Below are positions 39,072-49,431 of a DNA stretch of 64,000 bases, in pieces. The stretch is taken from assembly GCA_029721515.1 (NCBI GenBank), contig CM056565.1:9178742-9242741 (forward strand), written 5' to 3'. The notes beneath the pieces were generated by a model. That model was not told the origin of the DNA, did not search any database, and saw only the letters and a program-made list of their open reading frames with translations. A program made the position numbers and the translations under genes. Every line of letters begins with the position of its first letter. Within the stretch, counting starts at the first letter, position 1. The stretch is from Synanceia verrucosa. Taxonomy: Eukaryota > Chordata > Actinopteri > Perciformes > Synanceiidae.

Positions 39072-39685
39072 TTAAGGGTTGTGTGATGGCATGTGCTGAG
39101 ATTGTCACCAGCCCATGTCTATAGACACAATATGCACTTTGTCAGAAAAATACACTTTTTGTTGTTGTTCAGTTTGGTTTTGAACAGTCATATTTGCAGT
39201 GTGTTTGTTTTTTTCTCTTCAGGAGGGTCTCTGAGACTTGAATAGTCGTGATATGTTCACTTGTATGTCGTCTTTTTTGGAGCATAACCTGGTCAATTCA
39301 CTGTTTTATTGGAAACGTATGAATACAGCACCGATGGATGAGGCTAAACGACGACAGAAATGAGAAGACACAGGTGACATATTCCCTTCATTCCACACAG
39401 GAATAGAATAATGCTGGCTATTTCTGATAAAGGATTTTATCAATAATGATAATAATAATAATGTCCATCCATTTGAAGTGTAAAGTGCACCTTATGAAGA
39501 ACCCAAGTTATTTAGAAAGATCCTTCCTTGAAGAAGTTTTCATTCTCTGCGCAAAAAAAATATACACACATATATAAAATCAGGAAACCTGGCGCAAAAA
39601 GTGTCCTATATCTTCCTAAAACATTACCTCTTGTGTGCGCTGTTTCTGATTGCTGGCTTCAGTTGGCGTGCTTGTATTTATGTGT

Positions 39686-39724
39686 TGTGTGTGTGTGTGT
39701 GTGTGTGTGTGCGTGCGTGCGTGC
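39686..39724. repeat. (GT)n/(GCGT)n microsatellite
   Basis: A GT run that passes into GCGTGCGTGC, in the ksr1 3'UTR. Confidence 0.95.
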
Positions 39725-40120
39725 ACATGCACGTGTGACTGAGATGAGCGTGCTGTGTTGGAATAGGTTGGTTTTTTTCGTGAGAGGCTGCTTGAAATGT
39801 CACGTTGCAAAAATCCAGTGTACATACTTTATTTAATGTACAGCAAATGAACATGATTCTTCTGATCTTTGTATAAACATTTTATATGTAAAAGAAGAAC
39901 AGAGCATCACAATTTTTTTCAATAGGTACTGCTATGGCTATTACAGATGTGTATATATATTTATATTTTTTTCATGTATAAAATCCTGTATAAAGGCTGT
40001 ACAACTTTTTTAGAATGGGCCAATACGTGTTTTTTATGTTATTGTAAAAAAATCATATTTTTGTATTGCATGTGACTACCATTCTGTACACGCAGTTTCT
40101 GTTTTCATCCATGAAAAGAC

Positions 40121-40126
40121 AATAAA
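40121..40126 (+). terminator. ksr1: Poly(A) signal for ksr1
   Basis: AATAAA at the end of a long AT-rich 3'UTR-like stretch, followed by TGTCATGT. Sequence character changes to repeat-derived DNA soon after, supporting transcript end near 40.14 kb. Confidence 0.65.
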
Positions 40127-40463
40127 AGGAGGCTTGTCATGTAACAACAGAATGGACGCAGTTATTGTCCTGCTTGAAACAATATCTGAATCAACTTCAA
40201 AGAGATTTAGAGATGTGAGATACATTTTAGCTCCAGTGAGATTTAAATCTATGGTCGGTAATTTTCTTCAAAAATATGTTTTGAGATTGTTGTTGATATT
40301 GTCATTAGATCTTGACAGCAGGGCTCAATGGCATCCTGATGACGGACACTGAAGTTAGAAAACGTTTGCAGCTGTCACCAGGATTAGCACAATAATTTAT
40401 CCAAGGAGTTTGTTAATAATTGTTCAACTCATATGTTCAAATGTTTGCTATCTCACTTTCAGG

Positions 40464-41302
40464 TTTAAAGGGGGAGTGCCATTTTTTACAAATTGGTATT
40501 TCTGACGATCTTGGATTTGACAATATCCATTTAACAGGAGTAAATGGGGCACTGAAATTCAGCCAGTAAATGAGACAAGCTTGACCATTCTGAAGGACAC
40601 ATAGGTGGCCACGAGGGGTCCTTAGTAAACTATGATACACAGGCAGTAGAGTCTGTTTACAGATTGAATTTTCTCAAGTTACGGACAACTCGTGACTCAA
40701 GTGAGAATAGTAATAGTGTAGCCCATCTTATTAAATGTCTGTTATTTGAGAAATGGTCAAGTTTGTGTCATTTACTGGCTGAATTTCTGTGCCCCATTCA
40801 CTCCCATTAAATGGATATCCATTCATCCATTTTCTACCGCTTATTCTCATAGGGTGCGGGGTGCTGGAGTCTATCCCAGCTGTCATAGGGTGAAAGGCAG
40901 GGTACACCCTGGACAAGTCACCATCTCATCACAGGACACATAAAGACAGACAACCACTCACACCTACAGGCAATTTAAATTAGCCAATTAACCTAATCCC
41001 CATGCATGTTTTTGAATGGTGGGAGGAAGCCGGAGTACCCGGAGAGAACCCACGCAGACACGGGGAGAACATGCAAACTCCACACAGAAAGGCCCCGGGC
41101 CTGGGTTTCGAACCCGCTACCTTCTTGCTGTGACAGTGCTAACCACTACACCACCGTGCCACCCTAAATGAATGTCATCAAATCCAAATATCAGAAAAGT
41201 CCAAATGACTGAATGACTAAGTGAAATGGGAGAGTAAATGGCAGTATTTTATCCCAGAAATATGGTCCAATTTGTTAAAAAAAACGGCACTTCCCGTTAA
41301 AA
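40464..41302. mobile_element. Fold-back MITE interrupted by a SINE
   Basis: Outer arms match in inverted orientation: TTTAAAGGGGGAGTGCCATT (40464-40483, continuing to AAATTGG) and AACGGCACTTCCCGTTAAAA (41283-41302). A second, inner inverted pair of about 70 bases is 40522-40595 versus 40749-40822 (AATGGGGCAC, TTCAGCCAGTAAATGA). The SINE at 40819-41164 interrupts the right half. Palindromic design without coding capacity suggests a non-autonomous DNA element. Confidence 0.7.
40819..41164 (-). mobile_element. tRNA-derived SINE, copy 1 (full-length)
   Basis: Read on the minus strand it begins GGTGGCACGGTGGTGTAGTGG (21 bases shown as GGTGGCACGG + TGGTGTAGTGG) with an A-box-like TGGTGTAGTGGTTAGCAC and a B box GGGTTCGAAAC, then an unrelated body and a GGATGAATGG tail. 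These are the split RNA polymerase III promoter boxes of a tRNA-derived SINE. It is the high-copy teleost family whose body contains TGGGAGGAAGCCGGAG on the + strand. Target duplication is only suggestive (TAAATG on both sides). Confidence 0.85.
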
Positions 41303-41807
41303 GCCAGATTTTAGTGTGAATTTTCCCCTTCCTGACATCTCTGACCCAATGAAGTGATTCAGTTCAAACTGAACTTTTTAAGTTTTTGTTCTTTATTCAT
41401 TTTGTGGTTGATAAAACTGTTGTATATTTTGCACCAACTTGCATCCTGAATCACTCCTCAATCCAGTTTCTGTTCTCCTCGCCTCCAGTAGACAGCCACA
41501 CAAAACTCTCCCGTTCATGCAGAATAACTCTGAATAATGCGACACAGCTGTCGTTCGGCCACTGTGTCAAACAACCTATCAACCTACGCTTGCTTTTTTT
41601 TAAAAATTATTTAGCTTTATCTATGTCGTTGCAGTTGTTGCACCACGCACCTCCCTTTCTCTTCTGTTTCTTTTTTTTTGTCATTTTTCAGAAAATGGTG
41701 AAAAATGTCAAAAAGAAACAAAATTGTGCACAGCACAGTATAGGAAAACAAATTTAATAAATCAATTTGTGATTTTGTTGAGTTGATTTGACTTCATCTA
41801 AGAAAAA

Positions 41808-41945
41808 AGTGAGATGAGTGAAAACAGGCTGGTGGTTGTTGTGGATGTGTAGGAAGATTAGCACAACGTAGGAAGTTTAGCACCAATAAAACTAGGAAAG
41901 TTTTGTACAACCTTTCTTTCCAAGGTCAATAATGCACCTTGGAGT
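41808..41945 (+). repeat. Direct repeat unit, copy 1
   Basis: The words CTGGTGGTTGTTGTGGATGT, GAAGATTAGCACAACGTA, TTTAGCACCAATAAAACTAG and AAGGTCAATAATGCACC recur in order at 43375-43535. Either a short local duplication or two copies of a dispersed repeat. Confidence 0.6.
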
Positions 41946-43374
41946 TCATTGGCATAGAAGGTTGTGAAGAAACTGGCAGCAGTTTCACAGATTGCCACTA
42001 GGTGGCATAAAGAGCCAACATAAAGTAAAAGCAGTCATCTCCGGTCTTTATGTTCAGAACTGGGCTGTTTTTTTTTGTTTATTGCACCTGAGCACATTTT
42101 ACCTGAAGTTGTTTTTTGTTGTTGTTTTAAGCTTAGTGTATTATGCACTGTTCAGATGTGAGAGAGTTTAACCTAGAACAGCTGAACACCTGAAAATGAG
42201 CTCCTCCTGAATCTAGGAACAGCTTGGACTGGTCAGTTCGTCAGCTGAAATGTCTGAAGCTGCTCCAGAATTACAGGACGAGTCAAAGTGATTCAGAATG
42301 CTGAGCTTTAAATTGCTTAAATCTGGCTTGGATATTTTATTGATCCATAGCTGTAATGTCTAGTAGAACACTATGGACTGTTGGCACAGACAATGCTTTT
42401 ATAAGCTTCATAAATAAATAGAAAGTCTGCCTTGTTTTTTGTGCTTATGCAGCTTTTATGTGACGATGACTATCAAAAGTTTCTATAATATGAGGCCTTG
42501 TGAGCTGTCAGTAAAATGATAAATACAGTTTGCATTCAGTCCTTGAAAGCTGTTATCGGTAAGGATGCGTCTGAAGTGTGCCTTCGACTGGTGAGGATGA
42601 TGGATTGATTTCTGCACGCTGGTGCCAGTCCAACTGAAAAGAAAGGACCTTGTATCCTGGCTGACGATGCACGGTAACCAAAAGCTCTTTGACTCCAGCT
42701 GGTACTGGATCACATGAGCAGCATTTGGTGGGAGGAAAGTGTTTCCTTCATGGGGGGCTGGACACAGAATGGCCTCTCTTCCCTGCAATGGCAATCAAGG
42801 CAAAACAATTAGCCATTTGTTTGTGTGATGTGCCGAATTCTGGACCTGATGATTTACCAGGGAGGAGCGTTAATGTGTGCAGAACCAACGCATTACCTTT
42901 CCTCTCAAACTGCACCACAGCTCTGTCAGCACTGTTATCTGATGTATGCGGTGCTAGCACCATTAGCCGCAAGCTACCGTCTCAGCTGTCACCATGTTGA
43001 GAGCTGAGCAGAGGCAACATAGAAATGCTTGCAGCCCCTTTGACGCTGTTAGCTCTGTCAGCACTGTTGCTGTTGTTTTCACTGTTAGCGCTGCGAGCTG
43101 GCCGTTCAGCCACACGGAATCAATATATAGAAATAAATCCATGGGAAGATAATTTGAGGTGAGATTATCTCCTCTGAACTGCGCTCTGTAACCCACAGTG
43201 ATAACGCCAGCCAAATGCTAACTTAGCGGCTCACAGACTTGTGCCGAACGTCTCTGAAGTGTGACAGAAGATCATAGCACTCTAGGGAAGGATATTCAAG
43301 GTGAACGTGTTTGAACCCCATGACACCAAGCCAACAAGTTTCCCCTTTCACTGTTTTATTTAGCTGTAATTGCA

Positions 43375-43535
43375 AAGAGGAGTGAACACCGCCTGGTTGT
43401 GGTTGTTGGGGATGTGTGGGAAGAAAAGCACAATGTACTGTAGGGATGTAGGTTTCAGGTCCTGCTTGAGAACTTTAGCACCAGTAAAACCAAGAACTTT
43501 CGTCAAACTTCTCTAAGGTCAACAATGCACCACAA
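43375..43535 (+). repeat. Direct repeat unit, copy 2
   Basis: Matches 41808-41945 in the same orientation with substitutions and a roughly 20-base insertion (ATGTAGGTTTCAGGTCCTGC). It abuts the LINE fragment that starts about 100 bases later. Confidence 0.6.
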
Positions 43536-43635
43536 CAATCCACCCGTCATCACAACTCAGCAAGATTTAAATGGGCAGATGGCTAAATGACTTTATCTAA
43601 ATCTTCTTCTTCTTCTTCTGCCAAACACTAAGATT

Positions 43636-44125
43636 AGCAAATTAACAGATGGTAGCAAAGGAAATAATAGACTCTATAAACACCCTGTACACAAGATCAT
43701 CAGTGACTTATCCACCTGAAATCTGGTTAGTTTCCTTAAACAGAAGGGGTGCTGCTGACCTTTCTTACACACCATTTCAGTATTTGCATCAAATTTCAGA
43801 TGTCAATTATGGAACCCAGATATTTATAAGTAGATACAAAATCCACTGTCTGACCATTTATGACACTGCTCTGAGGAGTATGTGGCGATCGCCTAAAATC
43901 AGTGCACATGTCTTTGGTCTAAGTGACATTAATTTGCAGAAGTGCTGCTTCACACCAAGAAACTGGGCCGTGGCTGACCTCACCATCACTGAGAAGACTA
44001 ACAATGACAGAGTCATTTGCAGAGTTAACGATGTGTCTGTCTGCTCCTACAGTCATTTGTGTACAGGATAAACAAGAGTGGTGAGAGAACGCAAGCTTGA
44101 CGTGAGCCGGTGGATGAAGTTATCT
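43636..44125 (-). pseudogene. LINE reverse-transcriptase fragment
   Basis: Conceptual translation of the minus strand, allowing frameshifts, runs from 44125 downward through VLSPLLFILYTNDC, a decayed DDSVI-type catalytic box, VDFVSTYKYLGSIID, and FCLRKLTRFQVDKSLM. This is the order of RT domains 4-7 and thumb in an L2/Rex-like non-LTR retrotransposon. The 5' part and the ORF end are missing and the frame shifts several times. The apparent 140-codon + strand ORF over it is antisense to this relic. Confidence 0.75.
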
Positions 44126-44129
44126 CTCC

Positions 44130-46262
44130 AGACAATTCCCCACCTGAGAAACTACGGAAACAGAAAAGACTGTGCTCCAACAGAGCGCAACATTTAAGGG
44201 TTCAGTTCAGCCTCCTTCCCAAAGAACAGATACCATTCCTCAACTGATGAACAAGCACTTCATCGTATTCTACGTGTTTTGGGCCAGTGACGTGTGCAGA
44301 GGGCAATCCCCAGTGCTAAAGCAGGATTTTGTTGAGCTGTTTAATTGTCTGGACCAACCGCAGGCTGGACCGCCGCCAGCGCACAACAGAGGGATCAACA
44401 AGTTCAGCAGCTGCATGGCTCAGCAGAAAGAAGATCAATTATATTGATAACCTCAGTCTGTTGTGGGGATGCAGGTGTATTTTCAGGGCAGATGGCCTCC
44501 ACCCTGAGACGACGCACCCTGACCCGCAGCAGCCTCGCTGTTCATGAACCAACTCAAGGATCGTTCCTCTAATTCCTCCTTCCTTCACTTTCCAGTGATA
44601 AGGATTATGTGATCTTTTCTTAGTCCTGTCTCATATAAAGCACTGTATTATACTGTCATCATGACATCGACAAATGGGATTTTCCATCACTCAGTGGAAC
44701 ATTAAGTCGCCTGTGTTTCTTCTTTTCTCACTTCCTCTCAGACACATTTAGCCTGATTTCAACAAATTAAACCATCAATGGTAAAGGCCATGTGGGACCA
44801 TTTTGATTTTAATTTCAATTTTCTGAGTGCATTGGGGCATTTTAAATGTTTTCTCATGTTTTTTCATCTTTTATGTAAAACAAAGCCACTAAACTACATT
44901 ATTTTCTAAAATATATATATGTTCTTCATTTTGCATATTGGGTCAGCTACTTCTCGATAGACATGATAGGCTTGTAGGCAACTTCAAATCGAGGAGGTTC
45001 ACACACGAAACAAGTGAATTAATTGTATACAATAAATACACTTACAATCAATGGAAACTGACAGAAGCAGACATACTGTAGTTGACTTCATGTGCGTGCA
45101 ACAAATTTTTTCCACTGCATGGAGTGTTAACTGACCAAAGTATCAAAAGGCCTCGTATTACAGGCACATGACACTGAACTGGACTATAATTAAAGTCACC
45201 TCTGACAAATTGTTCAGGTAGAAATAAGTAGACGACACTGAAGTAGACAGACGTGTGTCTTCATTCTGTCACCATGCAAGAGGTGAAATGGCCTGGTCAG
45301 CTTGTTGTCTTCCACAAAGAGAGACCTATCACAGGCCTTAAAAACATTTTTTGCTCACAAAGCCATAAAATGGCAAAAACCTGAAATAAAATGAGGTAAT
45401 TCACTGTAAGTGACCTACCCAGAGAGCATGTGGCAACTTTTTATAGTCTGCTGTCTGACAGATGTTTGCGTGACCGGCTACTAGCACTGAACAGAAACCA
45501 CTTCCTTTTCTTATTATAGTCTAAATGCAGAAGTAAGACCAAGACAGATGAGTGTGCCATTGCTTTAGATTACTGTCATTTGATATTGACAGTCGTCCTT
45601 TCACACATCGCTCATCTCGTCGCTCAAATCTTCATTTTTCTTCGACCACTATCAGAAACAATGTAAGTGACAGATTGCATTAATATATACTTTTATTCTG
45701 AAACCTGAATCAACTTTTAGGGACACGGCTGGTAAGAACATTAAGAAAACCTGCTAACGTGTATTTATAGTTTATGCTCTTGTATGATTTGTATGTTCAA
45801 TGATTAAATGATCCAAGAAGATAATTCACCACAGGGAGCAGCAAGCAGTGCTATTTTCATCAAAACCCCGTTTTGTCAGAGTAATTTTCCTCTTGATCAG
45901 GCTTGATTTTCCCCAAAATTATTTTTGTGATACAAAGCAGCTAAATAGTAACATATACATACATATTCAGCACATATGTCTGTCTTTCAATGGTAACTAT
46001 GCTCTCTGTGATGGATTGAAAGATGTTTTTCATACGTTATGTGGCTGTAGAGAAGGGGGAAAAAAAAATCATTTAAAAATCATCAAGATATTACGATTTG
46101 TTTTGGGAAATGATCCTGAGAGAAAGTGTGATTTGTGGCATCAGTACACTGTGTAGATTGTACTCTGTTACAAGGAAAAACACAAATAAAATGCATCCTA
46201 ATATATTAACTCTATATTCAGGGTGTCATTTAAAACTAAACTGCTACCCCATATCTCCTCAG
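44130..46262. other. Intergenic DNA upstream of evi2a-like gene
   Basis: No recognisable exon and in particular no NF1 exon on the minus strand. The segment should contain the evi2a promoter and any non-coding first exon, which I could not locate. The YCTCCTCAG acceptor at 46262 implies such an exon exists. Confidence 0.5.
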
Positions 46263-46273
46263 ACAGCATCACC

Positions 46274-46993
46274 ATGAAAGGGCTCCTCTTGCTGTTGTTC
46301 TGCATAGCAGTCCTGGGTGCCGTACTGGGTGAGACTCAAACTACCCCACGTCCTACTGCTGACTCCAACACCAACAGCACTTCCACAGCTTCTCAAACAC
46401 CATCTCCAACCGATCCTTCCAGTGTTGCCAACACCACAACTCTGTCTCCTCCAACCGTCTCCTCACTTTCGACCGACCCGCAGCCTGCCGCCACCACTTC
46501 CACCCCCACGCCTTTCGATAAATACAGGAAGGAATGTCTTCCAGTGTTAATGGCGGCCAGCGGGCTGATCATAGCCTGCGCCTTTCTGCTGGTGTCCACT
46601 CTGTTGCTGATGTGGAAGGTGTGCCAGTTGAACCGACGCATCAAGATGCTGAGAGACAACGCTGACCTCATCAGCACCACAGAATACTGGATGGGAACCG
46701 CCAAGAGGGACAAAAACACACCAGAGACCGAAGCCAAAGAGAACACCATGTTGATGGCTGACATCGGTCAAGCACAGGAGGAGGTGGGCAATGGTACCAC
46801 CAAGGATGAAGGAGGGAAGGTAAACAAGGATGGACAAACAGGAGAGGAGAACAGGAAGAAGGTGGAGGACACAACAAAGAGCGAGCAAGCTTCACCAACC
46901 ACTGAAAACACACCAAAAGAGGAAGCCACTGATTCCCAGTCCACCAAAACCTCCTCTGCTGAGGCCACAGAGGGACCAAAGGAAGTGGTCTAG
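46274..46993 (+). CDS. evi2a: EVI2A-like single-pass membrane protein
   Basis: A 239-residue type I membrane protein of unknown biochemical role; mammalian EVI2A is a small transmembrane protein encoded within NF1. The start MKGLLLLLFCIAVLGAVLG is a clear signal peptide. About 65 Ser/Thr/Pro-rich residues follow, with possible N-glycosylation sites (NSTS, NTTT). Then one membrane span at roughly residues 95-120 (IIACAFLLVSTLLLMWKV), a basic stop-transfer CQLNRRIK, a DLISTTEYW motif, and a hydrophilic Lys/Glu/Thr-rich cytoplasmic tail. The FLxxSTxxLxxKVxxLRR-like end of the span and the D-L-x-W patch resemble EVI2A more than EVI2B. Lying 2 kb upstream of omg on the same strand is the mammalian arrangement and the strongest support. 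The ATG is in a good context just after a splice acceptor, so the coding region is one exon. No EVI2B-like ORF follows. Confidence 0.68.
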   Translation: MKGLLLLLFCIAVLGAVLGETQTTPRPTADSNTNSTSTASQTPSPTDPSSVANTTTLSPPTVSSLSTDPQPAATTSTPTPFDKYRKECLPVLMAASGLIIACAFLLVSTLLLMWKVCQLNRRIKMLRDNADLISTTEYWMGTAKRDKNTPETEAKENTMLMADIGQAQEEVGNGTTKDEGGKVNKDGQTGEENRKKVEDTTKSEQASPTTENTPKEEATDSQSTKTSSAEATEGPKEVV

Positions 46994-46996
46994 ACT

Positions 46997-46998
<2 letters not shown>

Positions 46999-47038
<40 letters not shown>

Positions 47039-47053
47039 CGAGAGAGAGAGAGA
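46999..47053. repeat. (GT)n(GA)n compound microsatellite
   Basis: A GT run then a GA run, starting six bases after the evi2a stop codon, so it is transcribed in the 3'UTR. Confidence 0.95.
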
Positions 47054-47120
47054 CATGCCAAATAGTTTCTTGAGCACCTGCCTTCACTTCCCTAAAACAT
47101 TACAACCCCTTTTTACAGTA

Positions 47121-47126
47121 AATAAA
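47121..47126 (+). terminator. Poly(A) signal for evi2a-like gene
   Basis: AATAAA 128 bases after the stop, followed by T-rich sequence; implies a short 3'UTR. Confidence 0.6.
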
Positions 47127-47315
47127 GGACCCTTTTTCAAACAGCCTTTGCTTTACAGTAACAGTAACTGCATGTGCACTTAAAGCTCATAAACTGTATT
47201 ATGTCATTTTTTTTCATATTAATATCATCATACACTTTTAGTGGTCCATTTATGTCTCCCATACTTCTCCTGCACACAATTTATGATATAGCACATTCAG
47301 ACAGCAAAGGAGAGA

Positions 47316-47380
47316 TCTATCTATCTATCTATCTATCTATCTGTCTATCTGTCTGTCTATCTGTCTATCTATCTGTCTAT
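47316..47380. repeat. (CTAT)n/(CTGT)n microsatellite
   Basis: Tetranucleotide tract with mixed CTAT and CTGT units, between evi2a and omg. Confidence 0.95.
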
Positions 47381-48934
47381 TTAAATGACACATGCACACC
47401 TCAGTATTACTTTGCAGCCATTTTCCGTTCACTTGTGGCTGTGTATCCTGTGTGTTTGTGTATCAGGTGTGAAGGTCTGCTTGATTAGCAGGCAGTGAAT
47501 GTTCCTCCTTTGGACAGTGCCACTCAACTCAGAAAGGAACCAGAGCTGACAAAGCTGAACAAAAAGCTTTTCAAAAACCCCAATATGCACTTGTTTCCGC
47601 TGCCTTGTGCAGATATTTGCTCGTCAGCTTCACTTGTGACGTCAAGATGGATGTGCACCCTTCATTAAAAGTCTGAATAGTTTGTCCCTTCCTTTCTCAA
47701 CAGCAGACCCACCACCACTTCAACTGTAGCTCAACAGGGGTAGCTCTGGATGAAGTTTTAATGCTGTGATGCAGTGTGGTGCTTGTGTGCCAAGCAAACT
47801 TGGTTGTGAGGATGAGTTTTTTTCTCTGCAGCTATGTGCTAACACAGTTCTAACTGTCTGCATACCATGTTGTATAATGACTGACTTTGGAAGTGAGGGT
47901 TTGACTTTGATGGCTTGGTGTGAGGGGGAAATGCAGGGATACTCAATCTTTGTGCAGGTACAGTTTCAGCAGGCAAGAGGGGAATGAACAGAGAGAGGTG
48001 TGAGGAAGCAAAAGAGGTGCTTTGTTCAGTTTACATGACAACTGAACAAAGGTGACTACCATACAAAAGAGCAACCACTCTCACCCGCTGTGGTTACACA
48101 AATAAGAAATGCAACATTATTTGATTATTTTAACATTATTATCTGCCACATATGAAATGCTGAGTTCACTGTTGAACTGTCACTTAGAAACCAAAGTAAT
48201 GATGTGTGGTACAGCAGGAGTGCAGCAATGCGGTGCAGAATGGAGAGTCGCCTGTATTGCTGATGACAGGTAGGAAGCTGCAGTGGACTGGAGTCTGCCT
48301 GCAATAAATCTTTTTTTTTTTTTATAGGGAAAATAGCACCCACTCACCTCACAGTGTTTCTTTGTTGCTTTAGAGAATGATGATATTGATTTTGGCAATA
48401 ACTGATAACAGTCTGATTTATTTTGAGGACAAACAGGGCCAATTAATCTCACAGTGACAATAGCTGCTACTTTAAATGCAGAAGTGAGTCTGAAGGCTGC
48501 TCAGATAAGGTATTGAGGGCTTTTCTTTGTAGCAGTCTTGTATGCAGGGGAGCCCTCCCGTACGCGCTCCATTTCTCCTTAGTTACCCTCCTCCTAATAC
48601 TCCCTCTACCCCTCCCCACTCACTTCACTTCCACTGCACAGAGCAAATCCAGAGCCTGCCCTGCAGTGCCTGATAGCGCTAATTCTAAGATCCATACAGG
48701 CAATATCCAACTCTCGGCTCTTCAGAGAGGACAAGAGGACAGAAACTGGGAGGCAGTGAGGACGAAACCACACACTGGACAAGAGAGCAAGGGTCAAGCT
48801 CTACGAGGGGAATTCAGGTGTAGAATTAGAAAAAAAAAATCACCTTCAGCAGAGCAGCAGCTGGTCCTGAGCTTGAGAGGGAAGAGGCTGCAGGACAGCA
48901 ACACAAAAAGAAAGAGCAGAGAAAAGTGACTGGA

Positions 48935-48946
48935 ATGATAAGATGA
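48935..48946 (+). CDS. Three-codon uORF overlapping the omg start
   Basis: ATG ATA AGA TGA encodes MIR and terminates in the ATGA that also contains the proposed omg initiation codon (48943). Its reality depends on exon 1 being as inferred. Confidence 0.4.
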   Translation: MIR

Positions 48947-49388
48947 GAAGGTGAGTTATGGACTCTTTTTACACACATTCTGCCACACCCCGGCTGCATG
49001 CAGTGTGCTGCTGCAGGTTCAGCAGTGTCTTTGCATGATGCTTGAGTTCTCTGTGGAGTCATTATTACAGCCCATCTATTGACTTCTCCAGCGGGACCAT
49101 GGGACTGACTGCTCTGACAGCAGCCGCCGACTGAACATGCAAACCAATGTCAGAGAAAATGAGTACAGGGGTTTGTCATCCTTTCTTGATGAACGGTACT
49201 CTCGAATGGGCTAGAAATATCCTCTTGTGGGTCAGCTTGAATGTTTTATCAGTTGTAGAGAAAAAGGATGGGTTTCATCCTGCTACTGATGATGCAAATG
49301 TGTAGTAGGAGGACACTGCTACAACATCTCTAAATTCCTGCATCAGTTTGGACATAATGCAGTGATGTGTAGCAAACGCTGAGCAGCC

Positions 49389-49431
<43 letters not shown>

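Larger units (their letters stand above)
37381..40145 (+). other. ksr1: ksr1 3' region: last intron and 3'UTR
   Basis: If the terminal exon at 38563 is used, 37377-38562 is an intron and 38570 to about 40145 is 3'UTR; otherwise the whole stretch is 3'UTR. It is AT-rich with TGTA/TTTTTATG motifs typical of long vertebrate 3'UTRs, a CT tract, a GT tract, and a canonical AATAAA at 40121-40126. No other gene was seen. A 113-codon minus-strand frame at 38644-38985 is low-complexity and rejected. Confidence 0.7.

Noticed and set aside
41095..41160. tRNA gene on the minus strand
   Set aside because: A and B boxes are present but the cloverleaf does not close and the sequence continues into a SINE body and GGAT tail.
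43649..44071. 140-codon + strand ORF
   Set aside because: Lies antisense over a decayed LINE reverse transcriptase that reads on the minus strand.
46393..46979. Three overlapping minus-strand ORFs over the evi2a-like gene
   Set aside because: Shadow frames of a biased Ser/Thr/Glu/Lys-rich coding exon; none has a signal, domain or splice support.
47316..47380. CRISPR-like or minisatellite array
   Set aside because: A simple tetranucleotide microsatellite with no unique spacers.
47130..48900. Possible evi2b between evi2a and omg
   Set aside because: No ORF with a signal peptide, Pro/Thr-rich ectodomain and membrane span was seen.
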